NCBI RefSeq assembly: GCF_026341275.1 | Contig: NZ_JAIFZO010000002.1 | Location: 5,610,118-5,674,117 of the forward strand | Length of the DNA: 64,000 nucleotides | Direction: 5' to 3' | Source of the DNA: Streptomyces ortus | GTDB taxonomy: Bacteria; Actinomycetota; Actinomycetes; Streptomycetales; Streptomycetaceae | Shown: positions 16,671 through 25,277 of the stretch, piece by piece | How positions within the stretch are numbered: position 1 is the stretch's first letter | How the letters are laid out: each line of letters opens with the position of its first letter | Program-made: the position numbers and the translations under genes | Notes under the pieces: generated by a model | Databases searched by the model: none | What the model was told of the DNA's origin: nothing | What the model saw: the letters and a program-made list of their open reading frames with translations, nothing else

Positions 16671-17942
16671 TCACGCCACCGTCGCCGAGTCGCGCAGTTC
16701 GCTCTCCGGGGGGTGGGCCGACGGGCGGGCGGGCGCGGCGGCGGTGCGCAGGAAGGGGCGTTTGGTTTCGTGTGCCCCGGCCGGCAGCGGCACGACCGCC
16801 GTCAGCGAGAACCACTTGTCGTCCAGCACCTGGATGCTGAGCCGGCCGTCCACCGCTTCGATGCGTTCGCGAAGGTTGGTGAGTCCGCTTCCCGGCCGCG
16901 CGCCCCTGGCGGGGCCGGACGGACGCGCCGGAATTCCGTCGTTGGTCACGATCAGTCCGACGGCGCCCGGCTCGCGGCTGAGCTGGACGACGCAGGTGCC
17001 GACCCTGCTGTGCCGGAGCATGTTGGTGATCCCCTCGCGCAGCACCGTCGCCAGCGTGGTCTCGATGTGGGGCGGCAGGGGCCCGGCGCCGCCGCGGAAG
17101 ACGGCGTGGATGCCCATGTCCTTGAGGGTCGCGAAGACGGTGTCGACCTCCGCGGTCAGTGACATGGCGCGGTAGGTCTGCGAGACGGCCCGCACATCGG
17201 CGAAGGCCCGCTGGGTGGTGTCCAGGATCTCCGTCAGCTCCTGGTGGAGCCGGGCGTGTTTGGAGGGCGGCAGCCGTCGCGCCAGCTCGCACTTGAAGGC
17301 GATGGTGGTCAGGCTGATGCCCAGCAGGTCGTGCAGATCGCGGGAGAACCGCAGCCGCTCCGCCTCCAGCGCCAGCCGGGTCAGCTCGCTGCGGGAGCGG
17401 TGGGCCTCCTGGACGAGCCGGGTCAGCTCGGAGAGTCCGTACACCACCAGGCCGGTCAGGGCGGTCGCCACCGTCCCGTACCAGACCGACCCGCGGCCCA
17501 TGCCGGTCTCCAGCACCAGGAGGGCGGCCGACCCCACGGCCGCCGCGTACGCGGGCCACTTCCAGCGGGACGGGAGCACGAGCAGCGCGGAGCCCGCGAG
17601 GAAGCCGGGTGTGGCCAGCCAGGCCTCGGCGTAGAAGAGAAACGGAAGATACGTCAGGAGCGCCTGGCACCCGAGGGTCCAGTACTGCCGGTGGGCCAGC
17701 CGGGGCGACAGATGGGGAAAGGAATGCGCCAGTTGGAGCCCGTAGACCAGGAGCAGGGTGGTGATGCCCGTGCCCAGTCCGAGTGGTGTGGGGTGGCCCT
17801 CCACCAGATAGGTCACGCCGATGCCGAAGAAGGCCACTAGCACTGCGAAGGTGATGGCGATGGAGGTGCCGCGAGCGAGGTGCCTGCTCCGCGCGTCCTC
17901 CTGGTCGACGCGCGCGCCATCCTGCAGGGCAGAACCTTGCAT
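16671..17942 (-). CDS. HisKA_3-type sensor histidine kinase
   Basis: The 423-residue sensor has five or six N-terminal transmembrane segments, for example SIAITFAVLVAFFGIGVTYL and ITTLLLVYGLQLAHS. The dimerisation/phospho-acceptor box is RFSRDLHDLLGISLTTIAF, followed by a degenerate-looking N box (LREGITNMLRHS) and a G box (GSGLTNLRERIEAVDG). This is the DesK/NarX-like architecture. It is the natural partner of the adjacent response regulator, with only 19 bp between their convergent stop codons. The membrane domain resembles no known ligand-binding module. Confidence 0.85.
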   Translation of the reverse strand: MQGSALQDGARVDQEDARSRHLARGTSIAITFAVLVAFFGIGVTYLVEGHPTPLGLGTGITTLLLVYGLQLAHSFPHLSPRLAHRQYWTLGCQALLTYLPFLFYAEAWLATPGFLAGSALLVLPSRWKWPAYAAAVGSAALLVLETGMGRGSVWYGTVATALTGLVVYGLSELTRLVQEAHRSRSELTRLALEAERLRFSRDLHDLLGISLTTIAFKCELARRLPPSKHARLHQELTEILDTTQRAFADVRAVSQTYRAMSLTAEVDTVFATLKDMGIHAVFRGGAGPLPPHIETTLATVLREGITNMLRHSRVGTCVVQLSREPGAVGLIVTNDGIPARPSGPARGARPGSGLTNLRERIEAVDGRLSIQVLDDKWFSLTAVVPLPAGAHETKRPFLRTAAAPARPSAHPPESELRDSATVA

Positions 17943-18032
17943 CTCTTCTCCCCGGACGAGCCGAACGAATTAGTGAGTCAGGTTGTGCCGTGCCCACCCT
18001 CTCACGGCATACCGGGAGGATGAGAAGTCGCC

Positions 18033-18048
18033 ATCGATAGTAATCGAT
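18033..18048. promoter_or_regulatory. Palindrome in the histidine kinase promoter region
   Basis: ATCGATAGTAATCGAT carries two ATCGAT arms in an AT-rich stretch 91 bp upstream of the kinase start. It is a candidate operator, possibly for its own response regulator; no partner motif was found by the regulator gene. Confidence 0.35.
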
Positions 18049-18196
18049 CGAAACCGCTCAGAAGTGAAACTCGGTGGCGCGGAGTGCGCTTCGGACTCCC
18101 TGATAGAAGAAGACTGCCGGTGAAGTGAAAAGGTTTGCCCGGGTGCGCGAAAACAACTGGAGGATTTCATTCCGTAAAGAGGAATGCGTCCTTCCG

Positions 18197-20464
18197 TCAG
18201 AGATGCAGGGGAAAGGGATTCAGTTCGGTGAAGTCCGTCGGCCGCGCCAGCCGGCCCAGCGCGACCGGTACGTCGAACAGCCGGCCCGGACCGAATCCCG
18301 CCCAGTGCGGGCGCAGACCGGGGATCAGCACCTTGGCGACGGGCAGTCCCACATCGGGCCGGGTCTGGTCGAGGACGAGCACGTCGAGGCCGTGCCGGCG
18401 CAACAGCTCGACCAGGGCACCGGCCTGGGCCGCGGCGTCGGCGGGCGGGCGCAGCGCGGCGGGCGGCCGGGCGGACCGGCGGGCGGCGGGCAGCAGATAG
18501 GGCTGGCCCGCCGTCGTGGCGTGCCGGAACCAGGCGAGGGCCTCCGGGTCGTCACCGGTGTAGGCGCTCCCTCCGCCGGGCGGCCCGCCCGTCAGCGGCG
18601 GCAGCATCTGGTTGAGTTCGGTCAGGGCCCGGCGCAGCGCGATCCGCGCGTCGAAGTGGGCGCCGAAGCCCAGGACGACGTCCTCGGCCGGCCCGTCGAT
18701 CCGGGCCGACACGGCGGCCACCACGGGGATCCCGAGATCGGACGTGAGGTCCAATGCCCACACCGACCTGCCCATCTCCCTGAGGGCGGCCCGGGTCCCG
18801 GCGGTCCACTCGTCCCGCTGATCGAGGACCACACCGGGCTGCCGCGTGCGGTTGTACCACCACAGGGCGACCGCGTCCCGCTCCACCAGCTCCAGGCAGC
18901 CGTGCACGACGGCGTCCTCCAGACTGGTGCCCGCAGCGGCCCCGTTCGAGGTGGCCCGGCAGTAACGGGTGTCCGCGTCCGGGGCGTTGTAGTACAGCAG
19001 GCTGGTCGGCGCGAGGCGCTGCCGCTCCTCGGTCAGTGACCAGACGGGCGTCCAGTCGAGCGGAGCGTCCTCGTCGAAGGGCTCGGTCACCTGGTGGAAG
19101 GGCCCGTGCGCGCGGTTCCAGGCCGCCCGGTCCGCGAACTGCCGCCGGTCGAAGAGCTGGACGGTGTCCGGGTGGACGGCCCGGTCCGCCAGCTCGCGGT
19201 AACTGCCCCGCAGACGCGGCTCGTCGCCCTGGAAGTAACCGCTGTACCGCTCAAGCGCCTCGGCCAGGGCGCTGACCCTGGCATGGGCCTCGGTGACGCC
19301 CTTGCCCGAGCCCGGGCTGCGCAGCGGCGTGTGCAGCGCGGGCGGCGGCTTCGCGGGGTCCCAGGGCGGCTGGGCGCCCGCGTGGAAGCAGTTGAGGAAC
19401 TCGGGTCCCCGCGGATCCCGGCGGATCTCGCCGACCAGACCGGTGACGGGGTCCACGAGATGCCCGTACCGGTCGAGGACCTCCTCCGGGCCGGCCGTCC
19501 GGTGGCCCCCTCCGCCGGTGTCGCGCACCGGCCGCGGGGACAGCACGACGGGGTCCGACACCCGGTCGCGGACGAGCAGGGGGTCGCCGCAGCGGGCGCA
19601 CTGCGGGCGGCGCCGTACGGGATGGCGGCTGCTTCGCAGCGTGCGGGTGTCCAGCCGCCACAGGGTGCCCTGCTCGGGATCGCGGTGTCCGGCCAGCCAC
19701 TTCGCCGCCTCGAGCAGCGCCAGGTGCAGAGCCGCCCCCCGGCCCGCAGGCAGATACGACGGCCGGTGCTCGGCGGGCCCGCCGCGTCCGAGCCGGTGCT
19801 GGACGTACGCCTCGCTGCGCCGCCGCAGCCGCAGCCGGTCCGCGAGACAGCTCCAGCAGGGACCCTCGCCGGGGGAGAAGAACGGGCCCACCCACAGATG
19901 GGTGCCGCTCGCCCGCACGGGCAGCCAACTGCGGCCCGCCGCACGGTGTTCCGCGTCCAGGGCGCTCAGCCGCGGATCGAGATAGTCGTGGCACAGCGCC
20001 AGCGTCAGATCGGCCGGGCCGCCCGCGGCGGCGGTCCGCAGTCCCGCCGCCGCCACGGCCTCGTACAACGCGCCCCCGGTCTCCTCGGTGAGGTCGACCG
20101 GGGCCAGCAGCCCGCCCCGGCCGCCGTCGGGCCGCGCCGCGAGACCCGTGAGGGCCCAGTAGGCGCGCTCGGGCCCGGCGCGGCCGTCCGGCGGATAGGC
20201 GGACAGCAGCCCGGCGTCCAGCAGTCTGGCCACGAGCCGTTCGGTGCGCTCGGCCGACAGGCCGGGCGCCGCGTCGGCGACGATCCGGGACAGGTCGCGG
20301 CTGCCGTCGAGCAACGGGGCGAGCAGCGCGACCTGTTCCCCGCCGAGCGTGGTCACCCGGTCCTCGGTCATCAGGAACACGGGCTCCCCGGGCGCCGATT
20401 CGACCCGCAGATGCGGTGCGAACCCCAGCCGGGGGAGCCCGTCGTCCGGGGCGGGACGGTTCAT
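18197..20464 (-). CDS. Fused E1-like/YcaO cyclodehydratase for an azol(in)e RiPP
   Basis: The 755-residue protein fuses the two halves of a TOMM cyclodehydratase. Residues ~1-95 look like a peptide-binding winged helix. Residues ~100-330 form an E1-like domain with paired zinc motifs (CWSC at 203-206, CARC at 289-292). The rest is a SagD-type YcaO domain with ATP-site segments GKGVTEAHARVSALAEALER and GTSLEDAVVHGCLELVERDA, ending in a Pro-containing tail (NPFPLHL). YcaO enzymes use ATP to turn Cys/Ser/Thr into azolines. Its start overlaps the stop of the precursor gene (ATGA). No SagB-type dehydrogenase is in the window, so an azoline rather than azole product, or an unlinked oxidase, is implied. 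Confidence 0.9.
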   Translation of the reverse strand: MNRPAPDDGLPRLGFAPHLRVESAPGEPVFLMTEDRVTTLGGEQVALLAPLLDGSRDLSRIVADAAPGLSAERTERLVARLLDAGLLSAYPPDGRAGPERAYWALTGLAARPDGGRGGLLAPVDLTEETGGALYEAVAAAGLRTAAAGGPADLTLALCHDYLDPRLSALDAEHRAAGRSWLPVRASGTHLWVGPFFSPGEGPCWSCLADRLRLRRRSEAYVQHRLGRGGPAEHRPSYLPAGRGAALHLALLEAAKWLAGHRDPEQGTLWRLDTRTLRSSRHPVRRRPQCARCGDPLLVRDRVSDPVVLSPRPVRDTGGGGHRTAGPEEVLDRYGHLVDPVTGLVGEIRRDPRGPEFLNCFHAGAQPPWDPAKPPPALHTPLRSPGSGKGVTEAHARVSALAEALERYSGYFQGDEPRLRGSYRELADRAVHPDTVQLFDRRQFADRAAWNRAHGPFHQVTEPFDEDAPLDWTPVWSLTEERQRLAPTSLLYYNAPDADTRYCRATSNGAAAGTSLEDAVVHGCLELVERDAVALWWYNRTRQPGVVLDQRDEWTAGTRAALREMGRSVWALDLTSDLGIPVVAAVSARIDGPAEDVVLGFGAHFDARIALRRALTELNQMLPPLTGGPPGGGSAYTGDDPEALAWFRHATTAGQPYLLPAARRSARPPAALRPPADAAAQAGALVELLRRHGLDVLVLDQTRPDVGLPVAKVLIPGLRPHWAGFGPGRLFDVPVALGRLARPTDFTELNPFPLHL

Positions 20465-20640
20465 CGGGTCTGACGGCCGCCGTCCGCGGCGGCACCGGAA
20501 CCGGCTCCGGGCATCCAGCAGATACAGATGCGGCCGTCGGTGGACTCACCGGATTCGGGGCCGAATTCAGTGATCACGAGATCGTCGGCGCCCCTCGCGA
20601 TCCCCGCGTCGCCGTCGAGCAGAGGCGTGATCCGTGACAT
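20461..20640 (-). CDS. Putative RiPP precursor peptide
   Basis: This 59-residue peptide is encoded directly before the cyclodehydratase and overlaps it by 4 bp. It has an acidic leader-like half (LLDGDAGIARGADDLVITEF) and a C-terminal half with clustered cyclisable residues: GPESGESTDGRICICWMP, Cys at 39 and 41, Ser at 30/33 and Thr at 34. It ends in a Gly/Ala-rich tail. An AAGGAGC ribosome site precedes the ATG at 20640. It matches no precursor family I recognise; the assignment rests on size, position, coupling and composition. Confidence 0.75.
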   Translation of the reverse strand: MSRITPLLDGDAGIARGADDLVITEFGPESGESTDGRICICWMPGAGSGAAADGGRQTR

Positions 20641-20749
20641 GTGTGCTCCTTGTTCGCTGTTGAAGTTCGCGGTCGGATTCGGTCGGCGCGCCCGACCCCG
20701 GCCGGGGCCCTGCGCGTTGCCGCCATCCTTACGGTCGTCACTGGCCGAT

Positions 20750-20837
20750 ACCAGTGCGTCACGCACAGGGCCCATATGAGAAATACACATCTTGCGCATA
20801 GGTTCCTCATATGCCTGGTCGGGCCCCTGGCACTGGT
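20750..20837. promoter_or_regulatory. Nested inverted repeats between RiPP precursor and aknO-type SARP
   Basis: Three inverted pairs share almost one centre: ACCAGTG (20750-20756)/CACTGGT (20831-20837), GGGCCC (20768-20773)/GGGCCC (20821-20826), and CATATGAG (20773-20780)/CTCATATG (20806-20813). A separate hairpin GTGCGTCACGCAC sits in the left arm. The dyad lies in the 277-bp divergent promoter and probably controls both transcripts. Confidence 0.6.
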
Positions 20838-20917
20838 TGATACCGGAAGTAGCCAGCGAGACTCCCTGAACGAGGAGCTCCTCGCGGCGCTCCGCGGACC
20901 ACATGGGGGAGAAAAGC

Positions 20918-21736
20918 ATGGACATATGGCTGCTTGGACCGCTGACGGCCGAGGTACGGGGCAGGTCGATCGTGCCGACGGCGGCGAAACCACGCCAGAT
21001 CCTGGCCCTGCTGGCGATTCACGCCAACCGCGTCCTGCCCGTCGGGACGCTGATGGAGGAGATCTGGGGCAGCGAGCCGCCGCAGAGCGCGCTGGCCACC
21101 CTGCACACGTACATCCTGCAGCTGCGCCGGCAGCTCACCGCGGCCTACGGCGCCGACGCGGACGTGTCCGCCAAGGACGTCCTCGTCACCCAGTACGGCG
21201 GCTACTGCTGGCAGGCGCCCACCGACGCGGTCGACGTACCGCGCTACGAGCGGCTGGTCGCCGCCGGCCGGGTCGCCACGGGTGAGGACCGGCAGGAGAG
21301 GGCGTCGGCGTACTTCCGGGAGGCGCTCGCCCTGTGGCGCGGGTCCGCGCTCGTCGACGTGCGCATCGGGCCCGTGCTGAGCATCGAGGTGGCCCGGCTG
21401 GAGGAGAGCAGGCTCGGAGTGCTGGAGCGGTGTCTGGAGGCGGACCTGAGGCTGGGCCGCCACGCGGAGCTGCTGACCGAGCTGATCGAGCTCACCGGAC
21501 GCCATCCGCTGCACGAGGGCCTGCACGCCCAGTGCATGACGGCCCTGTACCGGGCGGGCCGCTCCTGGCAGGCGCTGGACGTCTACCAGCGGCTGCGCCG
21601 GCGGCTCGCGGAGGAACTGGGGCTCTCGCCCTCCCCGCGCCTGCAGCGGCTGCAGCAGGCGGTGCTCTCGGCGGAACCGTGGCTGGACGTGCCCGGGTGC
21701 GGGGAGGACGCGCTGCTCGACCGCATGATCGGCTGA
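20918..21736 (+). CDS. aknO: SARP-family activator (AknO-like)
   Basis: The 272-residue Streptomyces antibiotic regulatory protein has an OmpR-type winged helix (MDIWLLGPLTAEVRG, ILALLAIHANRVLPVGTLME, LATLHTYILQLRRQL) and a bacterial transcriptional activation domain (YERLVAAGR, HPLHEGLHAQCMTALYRAGR). SARPs such as DnrI bind 11-bp-spaced heptamers and recruit RNA polymerase; such arrays are seen in this cluster. The ATG at 20918 is preceded by GGGGGAGAAAAG; 20903 is possible but poorly placed. By position next to aknP it corresponds to a second SARP of the aclacinomycin cluster. Confidence 0.88.
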   Translation: MDIWLLGPLTAEVRGRSIVPTAAKPRQILALLAIHANRVLPVGTLMEEIWGSEPPQSALATLHTYILQLRRQLTAAYGADADVSAKDVLVTQYGGYCWQAPTDAVDVPRYERLVAAGRVATGEDRQERASAYFREALALWRGSALVDVRIGPVLSIEVARLEESRLGVLERCLEADLRLGRHAELLTELIELTGRHPLHEGLHAQCMTALYRAGRSWQALDVYQRLRRRLAEELGLSPSPRLQRLQQAVLSAEPWLDVPGCGEDALLDRMIG

Positions 21737-21754
21737 CCGCCGCCCCCGGGCCGC

Positions 21755-23059
21755 TCAGCCGTTCTTGGCGACGAACTCGACGATCGACTCCAGCATGTAG
21801 TCGGTCATCTCCTCGGTGATACCCGGGTACACCCCGATCCAGAAGCTCTGCTCGGTGATGATGTCGGAGTTGCGCAGGTCCCCCGACACCCGGTGCGGGG
21901 TGCCGAGATACGCCGGATGCCGGGTGAGGTTGCCGCCGAACAGCCGTCGCGTGCCGATCCGCCGCTCCTCCAGGAAGGCGATCAGGTCGCGGCGGGTGTA
22001 GGTGGCGTCGGGCAGCACGGTGAGGACGAAGCCGAACCAGCTCGGGTCGCTGCCGGGGGTGGCGGTGGGCAGCAGCAGACCGGGGACGTCCGCGAGCCCG
22101 TCGCGCAACCGCTGCCAGTTGCGCCGACGGGCCGCGCCGAACTCCGGGAGCTTCTTCAACTGGGTGAGCGCCAGCGCGCCTTGCAGGTCGGTCGCCTTCA
22201 GGTTGTAGCCGATGTGCGAGAAGATGTACTTGTGGTCGTACCCCTTGGGGAGGTCGCCGAGCTGGTAGTCGAACCGCTTGAGGCAGGTGTTGTCCTCGCC
22301 CGGCTCGCACCAGCAGTCCCGGCCCCAGTCGCGGAACGACTCGACGATCCGGGCCAGTTCGAGGTTCCTGGTCAGGACGCAGCCGCCCTCGCCCGTCGTG
22401 ATGTGGTGGGCGGGGTAGAAGCTGACGGTGGCCAGATCCCCGAACGTGCCCGTCATCCGTCCCTGGTAGGTCGAGCCCACCGCGTCGCAGTTGTCCTCGA
22501 TGAGGAACAGCTCGTGATCGACGGCCAGTTGCTGGATCTCCGCGACCTCGTAGGGGTTCCCCAGGGTGTGAGCGATCATGATGGCCCGCGTGCGGTCCGA
22601 GATCGCCGCCCGCACGCGCTCCGCCGTCGTGTTGTACGTGCCGAGTTCGAGGTCGACGAACACGGGCGTGAGGCCGTTCTGGAAGATCGGGTTCACCGTC
22701 GTGGGGAAGCCGCCGGCCACCGTGATCACCTCGTCGCCCGGCAGCAGCCGCTTCTCACCGAGCCGCGGGGACGTCAGCGCCGACAGGGCCAGCAGGTTCG
22801 CCGAGGAACCCGAGTTCACCAGATGCGCCTTGCGTACGCCGATGTGGCGGGCGAACCTGCTCTCGAAACGCCGGGAGTGCGCCCCGGCCGCGATCCGCAG
22901 ATCCAGGGCCGCCTCCACCAGAGAGACCCGGTCCTCCTCGTCCAGGACCGCCCCCGAGGAGAGGATCGGTGTCACTCCCGGTACGAAGTCCCCGGGCTGC
23001 TGCTGCCGGTGGTACTCGCGAACCTGCTCCAGGACCAGGGCCTTGGTGTCCGACGTCAT
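21755..23059 (-). CDS. aknP: NDP-4-keto-6-deoxyhexose 3-dehydratase (AknP-like, PMP-dependent)
   Basis: The 434-residue enzyme of the E1/ColD branch of the aspartate aminotransferase fold removes the C-3 hydroxyl on the way to 2,3,6-trideoxysugars such as rhodinose. The PLP-binding Lys is replaced by His (SFYPAHHITTGEGG, His218/219), the hallmark of PMP-dependent dehydratases, and Cys residues sit in DCWCEPGEDNTCLK. The ATG at 23059 follows AGGAGG. It is divergent from the 3-ketoreductase gene and convergent with the SARP gene. Confidence 0.92.
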   Translation of the reverse strand: MTSDTKALVLEQVREYHRQQQPGDFVPGVTPILSSGAVLDEEDRVSLVEAALDLRIAAGAHSRRFESRFARHIGVRKAHLVNSGSSANLLALSALTSPRLGEKRLLPGDEVITVAGGFPTTVNPIFQNGLTPVFVDLELGTYNTTAERVRAAISDRTRAIMIAHTLGNPYEVAEIQQLAVDHELFLIEDNCDAVGSTYQGRMTGTFGDLATVSFYPAHHITTGEGGCVLTRNLELARIVESFRDWGRDCWCEPGEDNTCLKRFDYQLGDLPKGYDHKYIFSHIGYNLKATDLQGALALTQLKKLPEFGAARRRNWQRLRDGLADVPGLLLPTATPGSDPSWFGFVLTVLPDATYTRRDLIAFLEERRIGTRRLFGGNLTRHPAYLGTPHRVSGDLRNSDIITEQSFWIGVYPGITEEMTDYMLESIVEFVAKNG

Positions 23060-23144
23060 AGCCGTCCCTCCTGTAAGGATTGCCTCGGGGCCATGCTTCA
23101 GCCTTCCGGTAGAGGAGCCATGGAGTCCCCGCGGAAAGGGCCTG

Positions 23145-23188
23145 CTCCAGCGGGCTTCCAGGGGCATTCGACCCGCTCTGGCTAGCTT
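23145..23188 (+). promoter_or_regulatory. SARP-type heptamer array and promoter for aknQ
   Basis: Heptamers CTCCAGC (23145), TTCCAGG (23156) and TTCGACC (23167) are spaced exactly 11 bp. They are followed 9 bp later by TAGCTT (23183-23188), a good -10. This is the layout of SARP-activated promoters, where the repeats replace the -35. The aknQ start is at 23222. Confidence 0.65.
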
Positions 23189-23221
23189 GTTCGGCGACGT
23201 ATCCGACAGGTGAGGTGGCAG

Positions 23222-24214
23222 ATGCCCGAGGACACTCCGCGACCCGCGCTCCGCATGGGGGTGCTGGGCTGTGCCGACATCGCGGTGCGCCGGATCCTGC
23301 CTGCGATCGTGGAGCACCCGGCGGTGCGGCTGGTGGCCGTGGCGAGCCGGGACGGGGCCAGGAGCGCCCGGCTCGCGGCCCGGTTCGGCTGCGCGGCGGT
23401 GACCGGCTACCGGCCCCTCCTCGACCGGGACGACATCGACGCCGTCTATGTGCCGCTGCCCCCGGGCATGCACCATGAATGGGTCGCCGAGGCGCTCACC
23501 GCGGGCAAGCACGTCCTGGTGGAGAAGCCGCTCAGCACCACGTACGAGCAGAGCGCCGAGCTGGTGGCGACGGCCGCCCGGCTCGGTCTGGCGCTCACCG
23601 AGAACTTCATGTTCCTGCACCACTCGCAGCACGCGGCGGTACGGGACCTGGCCCGCGACGAGATCGGCGAACTGCGGGTCTTCTCCAGCTCCTTCGGCGT
23701 ACCACCGCCCGCCCCGTCGTCCTTCCGGCACGACGCGCGGCTCGGCGGCGGCGCGCTGCTCGACGTCGGCGTCTATCCGCTGCGCGCCGCCCAGCTCCAC
23801 CTCGCCGGGGAGCTGGACGTCCTCGGCGCCTGTCTGCGCGTCGACGAGGCCACCGGCGTCGACGTCGCGGGCAGCGCGCTGCTCTCCACCGCGACCGGGG
23901 TGACCGCCCAGCTCGACTTCGGCTTCCAGCACTCCTACCGGTCGGTGTACGCCCTGTGGGGCAGCCGGGGCCGGATCGACGTGCCGCGGGCCTTCACCCC
24001 GCCCCGGGAGCACCGCCCGGTGGTCCGCCTCGAACAGCAGGACAGGACGACGGAGTTGACGCTGACGGCCGACCACCAGGTGGGCAACGCGCTCGACGCG
24101 TTCGCGGCGGCGGCCCGGTCGGGCACCGGCCGCGAGGCACTGGGAGAGGCGCTGCTGCGCCAGGCGCTGCTGGTCGAGCGGGTGCGCAAGGCGGCGCGGG
24201 TCGTGAGCCTCTGA
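23222..24214 (+). CDS. aknQ: NDP-hexose 3-ketoreductase (AknQ-like, Gfo/Idh/MocA family)
   Basis: The 330-residue Rossmann oxidoreductase (MGVLGCADIAVRRILPAI) has the family signature GKHVLVEKPLSTT and the substrate-domain segment GGGALLDVGVYPLRAAQL. In deoxysugar pathways it reduces the C-3 ketone left by the 2,3-dehydratase, giving 2,6-dideoxy-4-keto sugars. The ATG at 23222 lies after GGTGAGGTGG; a GTG at 23210 is the alternative. Its pairing with AknP and the 2,3-dehydratase supports both 2-deoxy and 2,3,6-trideoxy sugars. Confidence 0.88.
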   Translation: MPEDTPRPALRMGVLGCADIAVRRILPAIVEHPAVRLVAVASRDGARSARLAARFGCAAVTGYRPLLDRDDIDAVYVPLPPGMHHEWVAEALTAGKHVLVEKPLSTTYEQSAELVATAARLGLALTENFMFLHHSQHAAVRDLARDEIGELRVFSSSFGVPPPAPSSFRHDARLGGGALLDVGVYPLRAAQLHLAGELDVLGACLRVDEATGVDVAGSALLSTATGVTAQLDFGFQHSYRSVYALWGSRGRIDVPRAFTPPREHRPVVRLEQQDRTTELTLTADHQVGNALDAFAAAARSGTGREALGEALLRQALLVERVRKAARVVSL

Positions 24215-24240
24215 GGCAGCCTCTGAGGCGCACGCGCGCA

Positions 24241-24288
24241 CACGACGAGAAGGGCCGGCCCGTCGGGGCCGGCCCTTCTCATGTCGTG
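24241..24288. terminator. Bidirectional terminator between aknQ and aknR
   Basis: A 15-bp stem (24247-24261 with 24266-24280, 4-nt loop) is extended by CACGAC/GTCGTG pairs with a small bulge. It separates convergent transcripts. Confidence 0.75.
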
Positions 24289-24305
24289 CCCGTGGCCGGA
24301 GCGGG

Positions 24306-25277
24306 TCAGACCCGCTCGGCCGTCGCGGGCATCCGCGTCAGCCGGTCGCGGTACCAGTCGACGACCTCGCGCAGACCGTCGTCCAGCGACCGCAGCGGCC
24401 GGTAGCCGAGTTCGTCGCGGATCTTCGAGTCGTCCACCGCGTACCGCAGGTCGTGGCCCTTGCGGTCGGGCACCTGCCGGACCCGGGACCAGTCCGCACC
24501 GCACAACTCCAGCAGCCTTGACGTCATCTCACGGTTCGTCAGATGCGTACCGCCGCCGATGTTGTAGATCTCGCCGGCCCGGCCGCCGGTCAGCACGGCG
24601 TGGACGGCCCGGCAGTGGTCGTCGACGTGCAGCCACTCGCGGACGTTGCCGCCGTCCCCGTACAGCGGCACGGTCCGGCCGGCCAGCAGCTCGGTGACGA
24701 ACAGCGGGATGAGCTTCTCCGGATGCTGGCGCGGACCGTAGTTGTTGGCGCACCGCGTGGTGCGTACGTCGAGCCCGTGGGTGCGCCAGTAGGACCGGGC
24801 GACGAGGTCGCTGCCCGCCTTCGACGCCGCGTAGGGCGAGTTGGGCAGCAGCGGCTCCTCCTCCGTCCAGGTGCCCTCGGCGATGGACCCGTAGACCTCG
24901 TCCGTCGACACGTGCACGAAGGTGGTCACCCCGCAGCGCAGGCTCGCCTCCAGCAGGGTCTGCGTGCCCAGCACATTGGTGGTCACGAACTCCGCGGGCC
25001 CGGTCAGGGAGCGGTCGACATGGGTCTCGGCCGCGAAGTGCACCACCGCGTCGTGCCCGGGGAACACCTCCAGGAGCGCGTCGAGGTCCCGGATGTCCAC
25101 CCGGTGGAAGTCCAGCCGCGGATCCTCCATCGGCAGGTTGTCCGTGCTCCCGGCGTACGTGAGCAGGTCGACGACGGTCACCCGGCTCGGCCGGGGCCCG
25201 GGGAGGCCGCCGGAGAGCAGGGAGCGCACATAGTGGGATCCGATGAAACCGGCGCCGCCGGTGATCAGGACACGCAT
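24306..25277 (-). CDS. aknR: dTDP-glucose 4,6-dehydratase (AknR-like)
   Basis: The 323-residue SDR has the NAD-binding GGAGFIGSHYVRSL, catalytic VSTDEVYG (Thr-Asp-Glu triad), SPYAASKAGSD (Tyr/Lys) and NNYGPRQHPEKLIP. It converts dTDP-glucose to dTDP-4-keto-6-deoxyglucose, the branch-point sugar for all deoxysugars in the cluster. It is read with the glycosyltransferase upstream, whose stop overlaps its start by 13 bp. Confidence 0.95.
   Translation of the reverse strand: MRVLITGGAGFIGSHYVRSLLSGGLPGPRPSRVTVVDLLTYAGSTDNLPMEDPRLDFHRVDIRDLDALLEVFPGHDAVVHFAAETHVDRSLTGPAEFVTTNVLGTQTLLEASLRCGVTTFVHVSTDEVYGSIAEGTWTEEEPLLPNSPYAASKAGSDLVARSYWRTHGLDVRTTRCANNYGPRQHPEKLIPLFVTELLAGRTVPLYGDGGNVREWLHVDDHCRAVHAVLTGGRAGEIYNIGGGTHLTNREMTSRLLELCGADWSRVRQVPDRKGHDLRYAVDDSKIRDELGYRPLRSLDDGLREVVDWYRDRLTRMPATAERV

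Noticed and set aside
20773..20813. Rho-independent terminator at the CATATGAG/CTCATATG pair
   Set aside because: The arms are AT-rich, the loop is 25 nt and it lies between divergent start codons, so a regulatory dyad is more likely than a terminator.
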